Below, in pieces: positions 1 to 7,128 of a DNA stretch of 10,948 nucleotides. A program made the translations under genes and the position numbers. The stretch comes from Flavobacteriales bacterium (GTDB lineage Bacteria; Bacteroidota; Bacteroidia; Flavobacteriales_D; Sanyastnellaceae): assembly GCA_027488055.1 (NCBI GenBank), contig JAIYCK010000121.1, positions 1-10,948 of the forward strand, read 5' to 3'. Numbering within the stretch: the first letter of the stretch is position 1; each line of letters opens with the position of its first letter. The notes below the pieces were generated by a model. It searched no databases and was not told the origin of the DNA. It saw only the letters and a list, made by a program, of their open reading frames with translations.

Positions 1-876
1 AAGGTGGTGCGCATTCCAATGCCGGATTCCCAATCGGGTCTTTATCCAGACAGTCAGCCCACGCCAGGTTATTATCGGACCTATACCAATGCCGTATTCG
101 TAAATAAAACCATCATTTTCCCGACGTACCGCGAAGAATTTGATACCACAGCTTATCGTATTTGGGGTGAAATTTGTCCCGGCTATACCCTTGTCGGCAT
201 TGATAGCGCCAATCAAGATGAGCCTATCATAAGTGCAAGCGGCGCTATCCATTGTATCACACATGCGGTTGGTGTTGCAGATCCTTTGCTCATTTCTCAC
301 CAAGCATTGCCCGATACGTATGATGAACTTAACCCATATGCAGTGACAGGCCTATTCGATCATCGCAGTGGTATTGCTCAGGCCAAGCTATTTTGGAAAA
401 CCTCGACACAGTCGGTGTATTCCGAGGTGTCAATGAGTGACATCGGCAACGACAATTGGCAAGCATATATACCTGCCCAACCAGTAGGCACTATCATAGA
501 ATATTATCTTTTTGGCGAATCCAATTCTGGAAAAACACAATTGCGACCGCTACCGGCGCCTGCTAGTCATTGGACATTTGAGGTGCTTGGCGATGTGGCT
601 CTTGACGAACATACTTCCACAGCATCCTTTGCGCGTGTATTTCCCAATCCAGCCAATTCTATTACATGTATTGAGTTGAACATTTCACAAGCGATCGAAG
701 CGGATGCTTATTTGACTGATATTTCTGGGCGTCGCGTCATGGACATTTTTCAAGGCACCTTGGTTCCCTCTCAAAACAAGCTCTTCCTTGATGCCTCGCA
801 ATTGACCAGCGGCATGTACCATATTCAGGTGCAAACCCAAGCTGGAATGATTCGACATAAGTTGATGGTGAAATAA
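1..876 (+). CDS. Secreted agmatine-deiminase/PPAD-like enzyme, C-terminal part, with T9SS type A sorting domain (5' truncated)
   Basis: The reading frame is open to the window edge, so the N-terminal half is missing; the GTG at 4 is not a credible start. Residues below count from that GTG codon. Residues 1-105 match the end of the guanidino-modifying deiminase fold (agmatine deiminase/Porphyromonas-type peptidylarginine deiminase): YRTYTN near 24-29, a VNKTIIFPTY strand near 33-42, FxGxxxVGID-like CPGYTLVGID at 58-67, and GAIHCITH at 80-87. Its Cys84 (codon 253-255) aligns with the catalytic nucleophile of the family. Residues about 106-197 form an Ig-like beta domain, as in PPAD. Residues 211-290 are a T9SS type A sorting domain (VFPNPAN, DISGRRV, LTSGMYHIQV, and a basic end HKLMVK). 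The enzyme should therefore act on free or protein-bound arginine/agmatine outside the cell or on its surface. The substrate cannot be decided, because the other catalytic residues lie outside the window. Confidence 0.85.
   Translation, partial: KVVRIPMPDSQSGLYPDSQPTPGYYRTYTNAVFVNKTIIFPTYREEFDTTAYRIWGEICPGYTLVGIDSANQDEPIISASGAIHCITHAVGVADPLLISHQALPDTYDELNPYAVTGLFDHRSGIAQAKLFWKTSTQSVYSEVSMSDIGNDNWQAYIPAQPVGTIIEYYLFGESNSGKTQLRPLPAPASHWTFEVLGDVALDEHTSTASFARVFPNPANSITCIELNISQAIEADAYLTDISGRRVMDIFQGTLVPSQNKLFLDASQLTSGMYHIQVQTQAGMIRHKLMVK
634..873 (+). other. T9SS type A C-terminal sorting domain (Por secretion tail)
   Basis: About 80 residues at the end of the deiminase show the usual order of motifs: FPNPAN at the start, a DISGRRV turn in the middle, then LTSGMYHIQVQT and a basic C-terminal strand. 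In known T9SS cargo this domain directs passage through the outer membrane and is then cleaved, often with attachment to A-LPS. Attachment here is inferred, not shown. Confidence 0.85.
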
Positions 877-883
877 ACCGTTG

Positions 884-895
884 CACACCGGTGTG
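884..895. repeat. 12-base perfect palindrome CACACCGGTGTG
   Basis: This self-complementary 12-mer lies 8 bases after the deiminase stop codon. A third copy of the half-site, CACACC, occurs at 925-930 and could pair with GGTGTG at 890-895. It may be a protein-binding site or chance; no function is assigned. Confidence 0.3.
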
Positions 896-954
896 TGGAA
901 ATCATTTCAATCCTTTTTCATCAGCACACCTCGAATGTAGGATTTTTGAGTAAC

Positions 955-977
955 CCCACTTGTACATCGCAAGTGGG
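955..977 (+). terminator. Hairpin after the deiminase gene, 14 bases before ftsW
   Basis: There is a perfect 8-bp stem, CCCACTTG (955-962) with CAAGTGGG (970-977), and a 7-base loop. Two further A-T pairs are possible beyond one mismatch. The T-run after it is short (ATTTC), so it is a weak intrinsic terminator at best. It ends only 14 bases before the ftsW start codon, so it could instead be a leader element of ftsW. The rest of the 877-991 gap holds a 12-base palindrome (884-895) and no promoter I can defend. Confidence 0.5.
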
Positions 978-991
978 ATTTCACGACCTAT

Positions 992-2176
992 ATGCAAAAA
1001 ATAATTGAGCGACTGCAAGGCGACCGAGTCATTTGGATCGTGACCCTGTTCTTGAGTTTTATCAGTATTTTGGCAGTGTATAGCGCTATCAGCACGCTGG
1101 GTTATAAGGCAGATGGCAACAATACTAGATTCTTGATCAAACAGGTCGTGATGATCAGTTTGGGACTTGGGCTCATGTATTGGCTGCAGAGAGTCAAATT
1201 GAATTATATCACACGTCTTTCGAAGATTCTTGTATTCATCAGTGCTGGCTTGTTGGCATATGCGCTCTTATTTGGCACCAACCTAAATAGCGCCGATCGT
1301 TGGATCAAGCTGCCCGTCATTGGTTTGACATTTCAGCCCAGTGACATGGCCAAGATCGCACTCATCATTCATACCGCACGGATGCTGGCCTTGAAACGCG
1401 AAATGCTTCACTCATTCCGCGACGGTGTATGGCCTATTTTATGGCCCGTTCTTTTACTTTGTGGCTTGATTTTACGGGCTAATTTTTCCACCGCTGCATT
1501 GCTTGCTTTTGTGTGCTTTATGATGATGTTTTTGGCAGGTGTTCCCATGAAGCACCTCAACAAACTCATCATCGCTGCATTGGCAGGCGTAATGCTCATT
1601 ATAGCCATTGGGGAGGCTGCTCCCACCTTACTACCACGCTATAAAACCTGGAAAAACCGTATCATCAATAAGGCTAAAAACGACAACGATGGCAACTATC
1701 AAACGGACTTGGCCAAATATGCCATTTGGGAAGGAGGGGTGATTCCGAAAGGCCCTGGCAGCAGCAGCACGCGCAACTTTATGCCACATCCATACAGCGA
1801 TATGATCTACCCGTTTATCATTGAAGAATATGGTTCCGTCTTGGGTGGCATTGGACTCATGCTCCTTTACTTGATTTTATTTTATCGCAGTATCAAGTTA
1901 TCGCGCAACAATCCCAAGATGAGTGGTCAGCTCATTGCCATTGGATTAGCATTCATGCTCACAATACAAGCCATCGTCAATATGGGGGTCGCAGTGAGTT
2001 TGTTTCCCACTACGGGCCAGCCTTTGCCATTGGTTAGTATGGGAGGAACCAGCACGCTCTTTACTTGTTTGAGCATTGGTTTGATTTTATCACTCACACG
2101 CGCCGAAAACAATGTTGGCGAAACGTCTGAAGAAATGCAAGATGCATCGCCTGCAAATGCCGTTCAAAACGGATAA
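992..2176 (+). CDS. ftsW: FtsW, SEDS-family peptidoglycan glycosyltransferase of the divisome
   Basis: FtsW polymerises lipid II glycan strands at the division septum together with its partner class B penicillin-binding protein. The protein has 394 residues, a normal length, and about ten hydrophobic segments (near 14-34, 47-64, 77-95, 120-134, 147-161, 165-183, 190-207, 272-298, 312-334 and 350-370). SEDS signatures are DRWIKL followed by FQPSDMAK (102-121), RANFSTA (162-168, where proteobacterial members have a PDLxTA-like form), the extracellular loop ending in HPYSDMIYPFIIEEYG (266-281), and FPTTGQPLPLVSMGGTS (338-354). Asp270 of the loop fits the conserved catalytic Asp. The Asp/Glu-rich, non-hydrophobic tail after 371 should be cytoplasmic. 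The ATG at 992 is the first in frame after the hairpin, with no clear Shine-Dalgarno sequence. I call it FtsW rather than RodA because murG follows 2 bases after the stop. Confidence 0.93.
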   Translation: MQKIIERLQGDRVIWIVTLFLSFISILAVYSAISTLGYKADGNNTRFLIKQVVMISLGLGLMYWLQRVKLNYITRLSKILVFISAGLLAYALLFGTNLNSADRWIKLPVIGLTFQPSDMAKIALIIHTARMLALKREMLHSFRDGVWPILWPVLLLCGLILRANFSTAALLAFVCFMMMFLAGVPMKHLNKLIIAALAGVMLIIAIGEAAPTLLPRYKTWKNRIINKAKNDNDGNYQTDLAKYAIWEGGVIPKGPGSSSTRNFMPHPYSDMIYPFIIEEYGSVLGGIGLMLLYLILFYRSIKLSRNNPKMSGQLIAIGLAFMLTIQAIVNMGVAVSLFPTTGQPLPLVSMGGTSTLFTCLSIGLILSLTRAENNVGETSEEMQDASPANAVQNG

Positions 2177-2178
2177 AA

Positions 2179-3303
2179 ATGAAGAGCATGTCAAGACCAA
2201 AAAGAGTAATCATTAGCGGAGGCGGAACAGGCGGGCATATATTCCCTGCCATCGCCATTGCTCAGACGTTGCAAAAGATCGATCCTTCGATTGAGATTTT
2301 GTTTGTGGGAGCAGAGGGTAAAATGGAAATGACCAAGGTGCCTTCTGCAGGATTTAAAATCATTGGATTACCCATTGTGGGTTTGCAACGCAAATTGACA
2401 TTGAAGAATTTGTTGGTTCCCTTCAAGTTGCTCAAAAGTCTATGGAAGGCGCGCAGCGTCATCCGTGATTTTGACCCGCACATTGCCATCGGTGTTGGTG
2501 GATATGCCAGCGGCCCCTTGCTCCGCATGGCAGGATGGATGGGTATTCCTACCATGGTGCAAGAACAAAACTCCTATCCCGGAATCACTAATAAACTCCT
2601 TGCGAAAAGAGCACATCGTATCTGTGTTGCTTACAAGGGAATGGAACAATTTTTTCCGGTCGATAAAATTCAATTGACAGGCAATCCTATTCGTCCGATT
2701 GTCCTGGATACCGCAGGCAAGCGCGAAGCTGGTCAAAATTTCTTTGGTCTAGAAAGGTCAGGTCAAACCGTTTTAGTGGTTGGAGGCAGTTTGGGCGCAC
2801 GTACCATCAATGAGAGTGTGGCAGCATCTTTGGACTCATGGACCGCCGCTGGTTTGCAGGTGATCTGGCAAACAGGCACTTCCTATTTTCAGCAGGCTCA
2901 AGCAGCAGCTAAGTCTTTTGGCGGAGTCAAAGTCTTCGATTTCATTTCGCAAATGGATTTGGCATATGGAGCTGCAGATTTGATTGTATCGCGGGCAGGA
3001 GCCATGAGTATTTCGGAATTGTGCATCGTCGGAAAGCCTGTTATCCTTGTGCCTTCTCCCAATGTAGCAGAAGACCATCAAACCAAGAACGCCATGGCCT
3101 TGGTGAATGAACAAGCAGCCCTTCTCGTAAAGGACCAATCCGCGCGTTTGGAACTGGGATCAACCTTATTAGCCCTTTCGAATGATGCCATATTGTGCAG
3201 CACATTGAGCGGGCATATTTCGAAAATGGGGCATCGCGATGCCTCAGATCGGATAGCTAAGACAGTGATCGAGATCATCGATACCACTTCAACAAAGATT
3301 TAA
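2179..3303 (+). CDS. murG: MurG, UDP-GlcNAc:undecaprenyl-PP-MurNAc-pentapeptide GlcNAc transferase
   Basis: MurG adds GlcNAc from UDP-GlcNAc to lipid I, making lipid II on the inner face of the cytoplasmic membrane; lipid II is the substrate of FtsW. The 374-residue GT-B (GT28) protein has all the family landmarks: glycine loop GGGTGGHIFPA at 14-24, second loop VGGYASG at 106-112, QEQNSYPGITNK at 128-139, C-domain loop VGGSLGAR at 201-208, the UDP-binding segment SRAGAMSISEL at 271-281 with Glu280, and EDHQTKNA at 298-305. The usual RAGAGT is RAGAMS here, a mild substitution. The ATG at 2179 lies 2 bases after the ftsW stop, so the two are almost certainly cotranscribed and perhaps translationally coupled. 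A second in-frame ATG at 2188 is also possible. Confidence 0.96.
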   Translation: MKSMSRPKRVIISGGGTGGHIFPAIAIAQTLQKIDPSIEILFVGAEGKMEMTKVPSAGFKIIGLPIVGLQRKLTLKNLLVPFKLLKSLWKARSVIRDFDPHIAIGVGGYASGPLLRMAGWMGIPTMVQEQNSYPGITNKLLAKRAHRICVAYKGMEQFFPVDKIQLTGNPIRPIVLDTAGKREAGQNFFGLERSGQTVLVVGGSLGARTINESVAASLDSWTAAGLQVIWQTGTSYFQQAQAAAKSFGGVKVFDFISQMDLAYGAADLIVSRAGAMSISELCIVGKPVILVPSPNVAEDHQTKNAMALVNEQAALLVKDQSARLELGSTLLALSNDAILCSTLSGHISKMGHRDASDRIAKTVIEIIDTTSTKI

Positions 3304-3397
3304 GATTCGATTGATTTCTCGCCGTTGTTTTATAAAACGCGCTAGTATCAGAATAAATCAGTATTTTCGCCTCTCAGGGCAGAAACTCGTATATTTT

Positions 3398-4159
3398 ATG
3401 GAATACCAATTAAAGGAACAGGAGCAATTTAAGTACATTGAAGAAGGCAGCGGTCCGCCATTGATTCTTCTCCATGGCTTATTTGGCGCCCTCAGTAACT
3501 TCCGTGATGTAATAGAAGAATTTCGGTCCACGCACACCGTTATTATTCCAATGCTTCCTTTGTACAGTATGCCTGTATTGACCACGGGAGTAAAAAGCCT
3601 TTCCAATTTCCTTCATCAGTTCATCCAATTCAAAGAGTTCTCTCAAGTGAATTTATTGGGCAATAGCCTTGGAGGCCATGTAGCCTTGGTGTATTCCAAA
3701 GAGCATCCCGAAATGGTCAATTCATTGACATTGACTGCCAGCAGTGGCTTGTATGAGAATGCTTTTGGTTCCAGCTTTCCTCGTCGCGAAGACAAATCCT
3801 TTATCAAACAAAAAGTGGGCGTGACTTTTTATGATCCCAAACATGCGACCGATGAGTTGGTAGATGAATGCTTTGAGATCGTGAACGACCGCAACCGTGT
3901 GCTCCGTATTTTGGCTTTGGCCAAGAGTGCGATTCGTCATAACATGGCCAAAGATTTGCCTCACATGAAGATGAAGACCTGCCTTATTTGGGGCAAGAAC
4001 GACACAATTACTCCGCCCGAAGTGGCTGAGGAATTTCATCAATTGCTAAGTAACTCAAGTCTTTATTGGATCGACGAATGCGGTCATGCGCCGATGATGG
4101 AACATCCCGAAACGTTCAATCGCCTCCTCCGCCAGTGGATGGAAGCCAACGGTATATAA
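3398..4159 (+). CDS. Alpha/beta-fold hydrolase of unknown substrate
   Basis: This is a 253-residue cytoplasmic protein without a signal peptide. It has the complete alpha/beta-hydrolase set: oxyanion-loop LLHGLFG at 24-30, nucleophile elbow GNSLGGH at 88-94 with Ser90, acid Asp202 in GKNDTITP, and His220 in ECGHAPMMEHPE. The last motif and the overall length resemble MhpC-like C-C bond hydrolases and other small esterases, but the fold does not fix the substrate. I chose the ATG at 3398. The frame is open further upstream to a TTG at 3311, but the extra 29 residues are Arg/Lys-rich, look non-coding, and begin before the usual start of the fold. It sits 94 bases after murG and 7 bases before engB, so it is probably cotranscribed with engB. 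A housekeeping role near ribosome assembly or envelope growth is only a guess from position. Confidence 0.88.
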   Translation: MEYQLKEQEQFKYIEEGSGPPLILLHGLFGALSNFRDVIEEFRSTHTVIIPMLPLYSMPVLTTGVKSLSNFLHQFIQFKEFSQVNLLGNSLGGHVALVYSKEHPEMVNSLTLTASSGLYENAFGSSFPRREDKSFIKQKVGVTFYDPKHATDELVDECFEIVNDRNRVLRILALAKSAIRHNMAKDLPHMKMKTCLIWGKNDTITPPEVAEEFHQLLSNSSLYWIDECGHAPMMEHPETFNRLLRQWMEANGI

Positions 4160-4166
4160 ATTTATT

Positions 4167-4772
4167 ATGCTCACAATCGCCTCTGCGGAATTTGTCAAGT
4201 CATCGGTGACTGTGGCTCAATGTCCACCGCAACCCTTGCCTGAATTTGCTTTTATTGGTCGCAGCAACGTAGGAAAAAGCAGTCTTATCAATATGCTCGT
4301 TCAGCGTCGCAAATTGGCTAAGACATCAGGAAAACCAGGCAAGACCCAAACGATCAACCATTTCATCATCAACGAAGGCAAGCGCCATCCTTGGTATTTG
4401 GTGGATTTGCCCGGGTATGGTTATGCCAAAACCGCCAAGTCGGACCGCAAAGAATGGCAAAAGTTCATTACGAATTATTTGGAGCAACGTGACAATTTGA
4501 TCTGCACCATGGTGCTGATTGATTCGCGCCATGAGCCCCAAAAGATTGATCTTGAATTCATCGAATACCTGGGTTTAGGCGGAATTCCTTTTGCATGTCT
4601 CTTTACCAAGTGCGACAAAATGAAGCCTCTTGCATTGGCCCGCAACATTGAGCTCTATAAAAATACCTTGCTAGAGACTTTTGTAACCTTGCCACCCATA
4701 TTTGCGACCTCAGCAGAGCACAGCACCGGCAGAGATGAATTATTGGCCTTTTTGGACCAATACATCAAATAA
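4167..4772 (+). CDS. engB: EngB (YsxC/YihA), ribosome-biogenesis GTPase
   Basis: EngB is a TRAFAC-class GTPase needed for late assembly of the large ribosomal subunit in bacteria where it has been studied. The 201-residue length is typical. Motifs in order are G1/P-loop GRSNVGKSS at 31-39, the G2 region with PGKTQT at 57-62, G3 DLPGYGYA at 80-87, G4 TKCD at 147-150 (the commoner family form is TKAD; the key Lys and Asp are kept), and G5 TSA at 181-183. The start ATG at 4167 directly precedes a short N-terminal strand normal for the family, with an AT-rich leader and no Shine-Dalgarno sequence. It is the last gene of the + strand cluster and is followed by a hairpin at 4799-4823. Confidence 0.96.
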   Translation: MLTIASAEFVKSSVTVAQCPPQPLPEFAFIGRSNVGKSSLINMLVQRRKLAKTSGKPGKTQTINHFIINEGKRHPWYLVDLPGYGYAKTAKSDRKEWQKFITNYLEQRDNLICTMVLIDSRHEPQKIDLEFIEYLGLGGIPFACLFTKCDKMKPLALARNIELYKNTLLETFVTLPPIFATSAEHSTGRDELLAFLDQYIK

Positions 4773-4798
4773 TCCACTATTAATTTAGGGTGTAAATA

Positions 4799-4823
4799 TT
4801 AAAGCCACGGCAATGGCCTTTAA
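4799..4823 (+). terminator. Probable terminator hairpin after engB
   Basis: TTAAAG-CCA (4799-4807) pairs with TGGCCTTTAA (4814-4823): nine base pairs with one bulged C and a 6-base loop. The stem base is A/T-rich, so it could act in both directions, but there is no long T-run after it. Position 26 bases after the engB stop supports the call. Confidence 0.5.
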
Positions 4824-4870
4824 GTCTATGTCTATATCATCCGTCTCATCTAGGCTAGATTTTACTGCAT

Positions 4871-4902
4871 AAAAAAACGAAGGACATTATCCTCCGTCTT
4901 TT
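4871..4902 (-). terminator. Intrinsic terminator of the adhesin/SprF/PorE-like operon
   Basis: In the - strand transcript, AAAAGACGGAGGA (4902 down to 4890) pairs with UCCUUCGUUUUUU (4884 down to 4872) across a 5-base loop. This gives 13 pairs, including two G-U wobbles, and the 3' arm runs straight into a run of seven U. It lies 36 bases after the stop of the PorE-like gene. In the + direction the two wobbles become A-C mismatches, so the structure favours the - strand. Confidence 0.75.
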
Positions 4903-4938
4903 AGGTTAAGGATGAAGACTTCCTTGCGGAATAAAATC

Positions 4939-7092
4939 TTACATGTTCAATATCTTGAACTCAGTTCTTCTATTTTGCTCGTGCGTTTTATCGTCGCACT
5001 CTACTCCGTCTTTACATTGATTCAGCAACTCTGTTTCACCATACCCTTTGGCGACCAAACGCGACTTATCAATTCCCTTCGAAATAATATACTCAACTGC
5101 ACTCTTCGCGCGGTTATCAGATAATTTTCGATTGTATTCATCTTTGCCGCGCGCATCGGTATGCGATCTAAGTTCGATGGCCATGGTGGGATATTTATTC
5201 AAAACTGCAATCACCTTGTCCAACTCCAAGGCTGCATCCGAACGAATATTGAACTTATTATAATCATAATAAATATTCTCAATTTTGATGATATCGCCTT
5301 TGCATAGCAATGGAAGATCGATAGAAATCGTTTTGCTGCTAAGAATGTTTCCAGTGCTAAACGGTTCTTTGACATCACCACAATCCTTTTTGAATGTAAA
5401 CAATTCAAAGGAATGATCCAATGGCAGGTTATCAAAACTGTACTCCCCTTTAGCGTCGGTGATCACTTTCCGCTCTTGGCTAGAAGTTTTATCGCGCAGG
5501 AAGACTTCCAGATCGCGCACACCACTCTTGTCATCTTGATTGAAAACACGGCCTGCCAGATTCACTATTTTCTCGGGTATCTTAGCGAGCGGAACTTTTA
5601 CTTCAGTGCCTGAAGCAGCTGCAGCGGCTACCTGAGAGCTTGTCAAAGAGGATTTATTTTCCTCATAACTATTCTTTGAGGCCTTGAATTCATAATTGCT
5701 CAGTGGGTTCAGGCACATATTAAATCTGCCGGTGCTGTCTGTCGTGACCGAATTTTTTGACTTACCATTCTCATATACGGCCACCATGGCATCTTTCAAA
5801 GGTTCACCCGATTTCTGGTCTACAATCATCACATCTGCATTGGTACATTGTTTTTTGAAATAATATATATCGTCATTCAATTTTTGATTCTTCCGATTGC
5901 TGCTGAAATATCCAGTATTGCCATCGATGCCAGTACACAAGGCAAAATCATCATCACTTGAGTTAACGGGGGCTCCCATATTACGAGGCGCTCCATTTGG
6001 TTCGCATTCAAACAAATCTAATCCGCCCATGCCCTGCAGGCCATTGGAACTAAAATACAACGTTCCATCCGATGCGATGTGTGGAAAAAGTTCATTTCCC
6101 GCCGTGTTGTACGTAGCACCCAGATTCTCTGGCTTCAACCAATTTGTACCGTCGTAGCTGCATTTCCACAGATCCATTCCACCCATCGTACCAGGCATGT
6201 CACTCGAAAAGTAAAGTGTTTTTCCATCGGCGCTCAATGCGGGATGAGCACATGAATAGTCATCACTATTGTATGCAAACGGGACATCTATTCCCCATTT
6301 TCCATCACTAAATTGACTGAAGAAAATTTTCAATCGTGTGATGTCCTTGGCGTCCTTTCGCCGCTTGCCATCTTGGACATTGTTCCGTGTAAAATACATT
6401 TGCGAGCCTGTTTGATTGAAGCAAACTGGTCCATCATTGTAGTCTGTTAGAATCTCTTTACCAAATGCTTTGACTTCGCTAAAATTGCCGTCTGTACCCT
6501 TGGCAAAATAAAGTGAATAAAAGCGCTCACCTGACCATTCATGCGCGAATCCAACCCATTCCGTAAGAGGCCGGCTGCTCATGAACACCAATCCACCGTT
6601 GTAAATAATCGGAGCGAAATCATTTGCATTCGAATTTACATTGATTTTAGAAACCTTGTACACTCCTTCCATGGCTTTCATTGCCGCCAATTCATTGATA
6701 CCCATTTCAAGATTTGCCACGCGTGCATCTTGCGGAGCAGCCAAGGAAAATGCCTTCAACGCCTTGGTGGCTTGCTCATAACGCTCATTCTGCATCAAAG
6801 CCTGTACGTAATGAAAATGTTGATCTGGAGTAGCTACGCCACTCAGCACCACCTTTCCGAAAGCGCGTTCTGCGGATTTAGCATTCTGGGTTAGCCGATA
6901 GCATTCCGCCAATCTTGCCCATACTTGCACATCGCCTGAATCTTTGCGCAATGCTCGTTCATATCGCACAATGGCAGAGCTGTAGGCTAGTTTACCGTAT
7001 TTGCGATTACCCGCATTGACTTGAGCCGTGGCAGTCAGCGAGCAAAGGATGGCAAAAAATGCAATTGAAGCTATGTAATTTAATTTTTTCAT
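4939..7092 (-). CDS. PorE-like protein: TPR, five-bladed propeller, two CarboxypepD-reg-like domains, OmpA C-terminal domain
   Basis: This 717-residue exported protein begins with a signal peptide of about 24 residues (MKKLNYIASIAFFAILCS, then LTATAQ). Next come TPR-like helices at about 28-128 and a beta-propeller at about 148-414. Its five blade motifs are VFMSS 169-173, MYFTR 232-236, YFSS 294-297, YFSS 346-349 and YFSS 395-398. Two carboxypeptidase-regulatory-like beta sandwiches follow (about 416-503 and 508-595), then an OmpA-type peptidoglycan-binding domain at about 606-715. Asp646 in SHTDARG and Arg661 in DNRAKSA are 15 apart, as in diaminopimelate-binding OmpA domains; NRRTEF is at 707-712. 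This order matches PorE of the Porphyromonas T9SS plus one extra sandwich. It likely sits in the periplasm and ties the outer-membrane partner to peptidoglycan. I use the ATG at 7092 rather than the TTG six bases upstream, because the signal peptide starts there. Confidence 0.9.
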   Translation of the reverse strand: MKKLNYIASIAFFAILCSLTATAQVNAGNRKYGKLAYSSAIVRYERALRKDSGDVQVWARLAECYRLTQNAKSAERAFGKVVLSGVATPDQHFHYVQALMQNERYEQATKALKAFSLAAPQDARVANLEMGINELAAMKAMEGVYKVSKINVNSNANDFAPIIYNGGLVFMSSRPLTEWVGFAHEWSGERFYSLYFAKGTDGNFSEVKAFGKEILTDYNDGPVCFNQTGSQMYFTRNNVQDGKRRKDAKDITRLKIFFSQFSDGKWGIDVPFAYNSDDYSCAHPALSADGKTLYFSSDMPGTMGGMDLWKCSYDGTNWLKPENLGATYNTAGNELFPHIASDGTLYFSSNGLQGMGGLDLFECEPNGAPRNMGAPVNSSDDDFALCTGIDGNTGYFSSNRKNQKLNDDIYYFKKQCTNADVMIVDQKSGEPLKDAMVAVYENGKSKNSVTTDSTGRFNMCLNPLSNYEFKASKNSYEENKSSLTSSQVAAAAASGTEVKVPLAKIPEKIVNLAGRVFNQDDKSGVRDLEVFLRDKTSSQERKVITDAKGEYSFDNLPLDHSFELFTFKKDCGDVKEPFSTGNILSSKTISIDLPLLCKGDIIKIENIYYDYNKFNIRSDAALELDKVIAVLNKYPTMAIELRSHTDARGKDEYNRKLSDNRAKSAVEYIISKGIDKSRLVAKGYGETELLNQCKDGVECDDKTHEQNRRTEFKILNM

Positions 7093-7094
7093 AT

Positions 7095-7110
7095 CCAAAA
7101 TAGATTTTGG
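7095..7110. repeat. 16-base inverted repeat next to the PorE-like start codon
   Basis: CCAAAAT (7095-7101) and ATTTTGG (7104-7110) are perfect 7-base arms around an AG centre. It ends two bases before the ATG of the PorE-like gene (7092) in the short gap after the SprF-like stop. It might be an operator or a small hairpin affecting translation; the sequence does not say which. Confidence 0.45.
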
Positions 7111-7128
7111 TAAATACCACTGCTAGGT

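Noticed and set aside
3325..3369. A Bacteroidota-type promoter before the hydrolase (TTG at 3325 and TATTTTCG at 3362)
   Set aside because: The -7-like box has one mismatch, and the spacing to the TTG is 34 bases rather than about 19-21, so it is not convincing.
3311..3397. N-terminal extension of the hydrolase from a TTG codon at 3311
   Set aside because: The extra 29 residues are basic, are neither a signal peptide nor part of the fold, and the ATG at 3398 fits the family's normal start.
4939..7092. Lipoprotein signal in the PorE-like protein because of a Cys in the hydrophobic segment
   Set aside because: The residues before the Cys (AIL) do not fit a lipobox, and a normal signal-peptidase site follows soon after.
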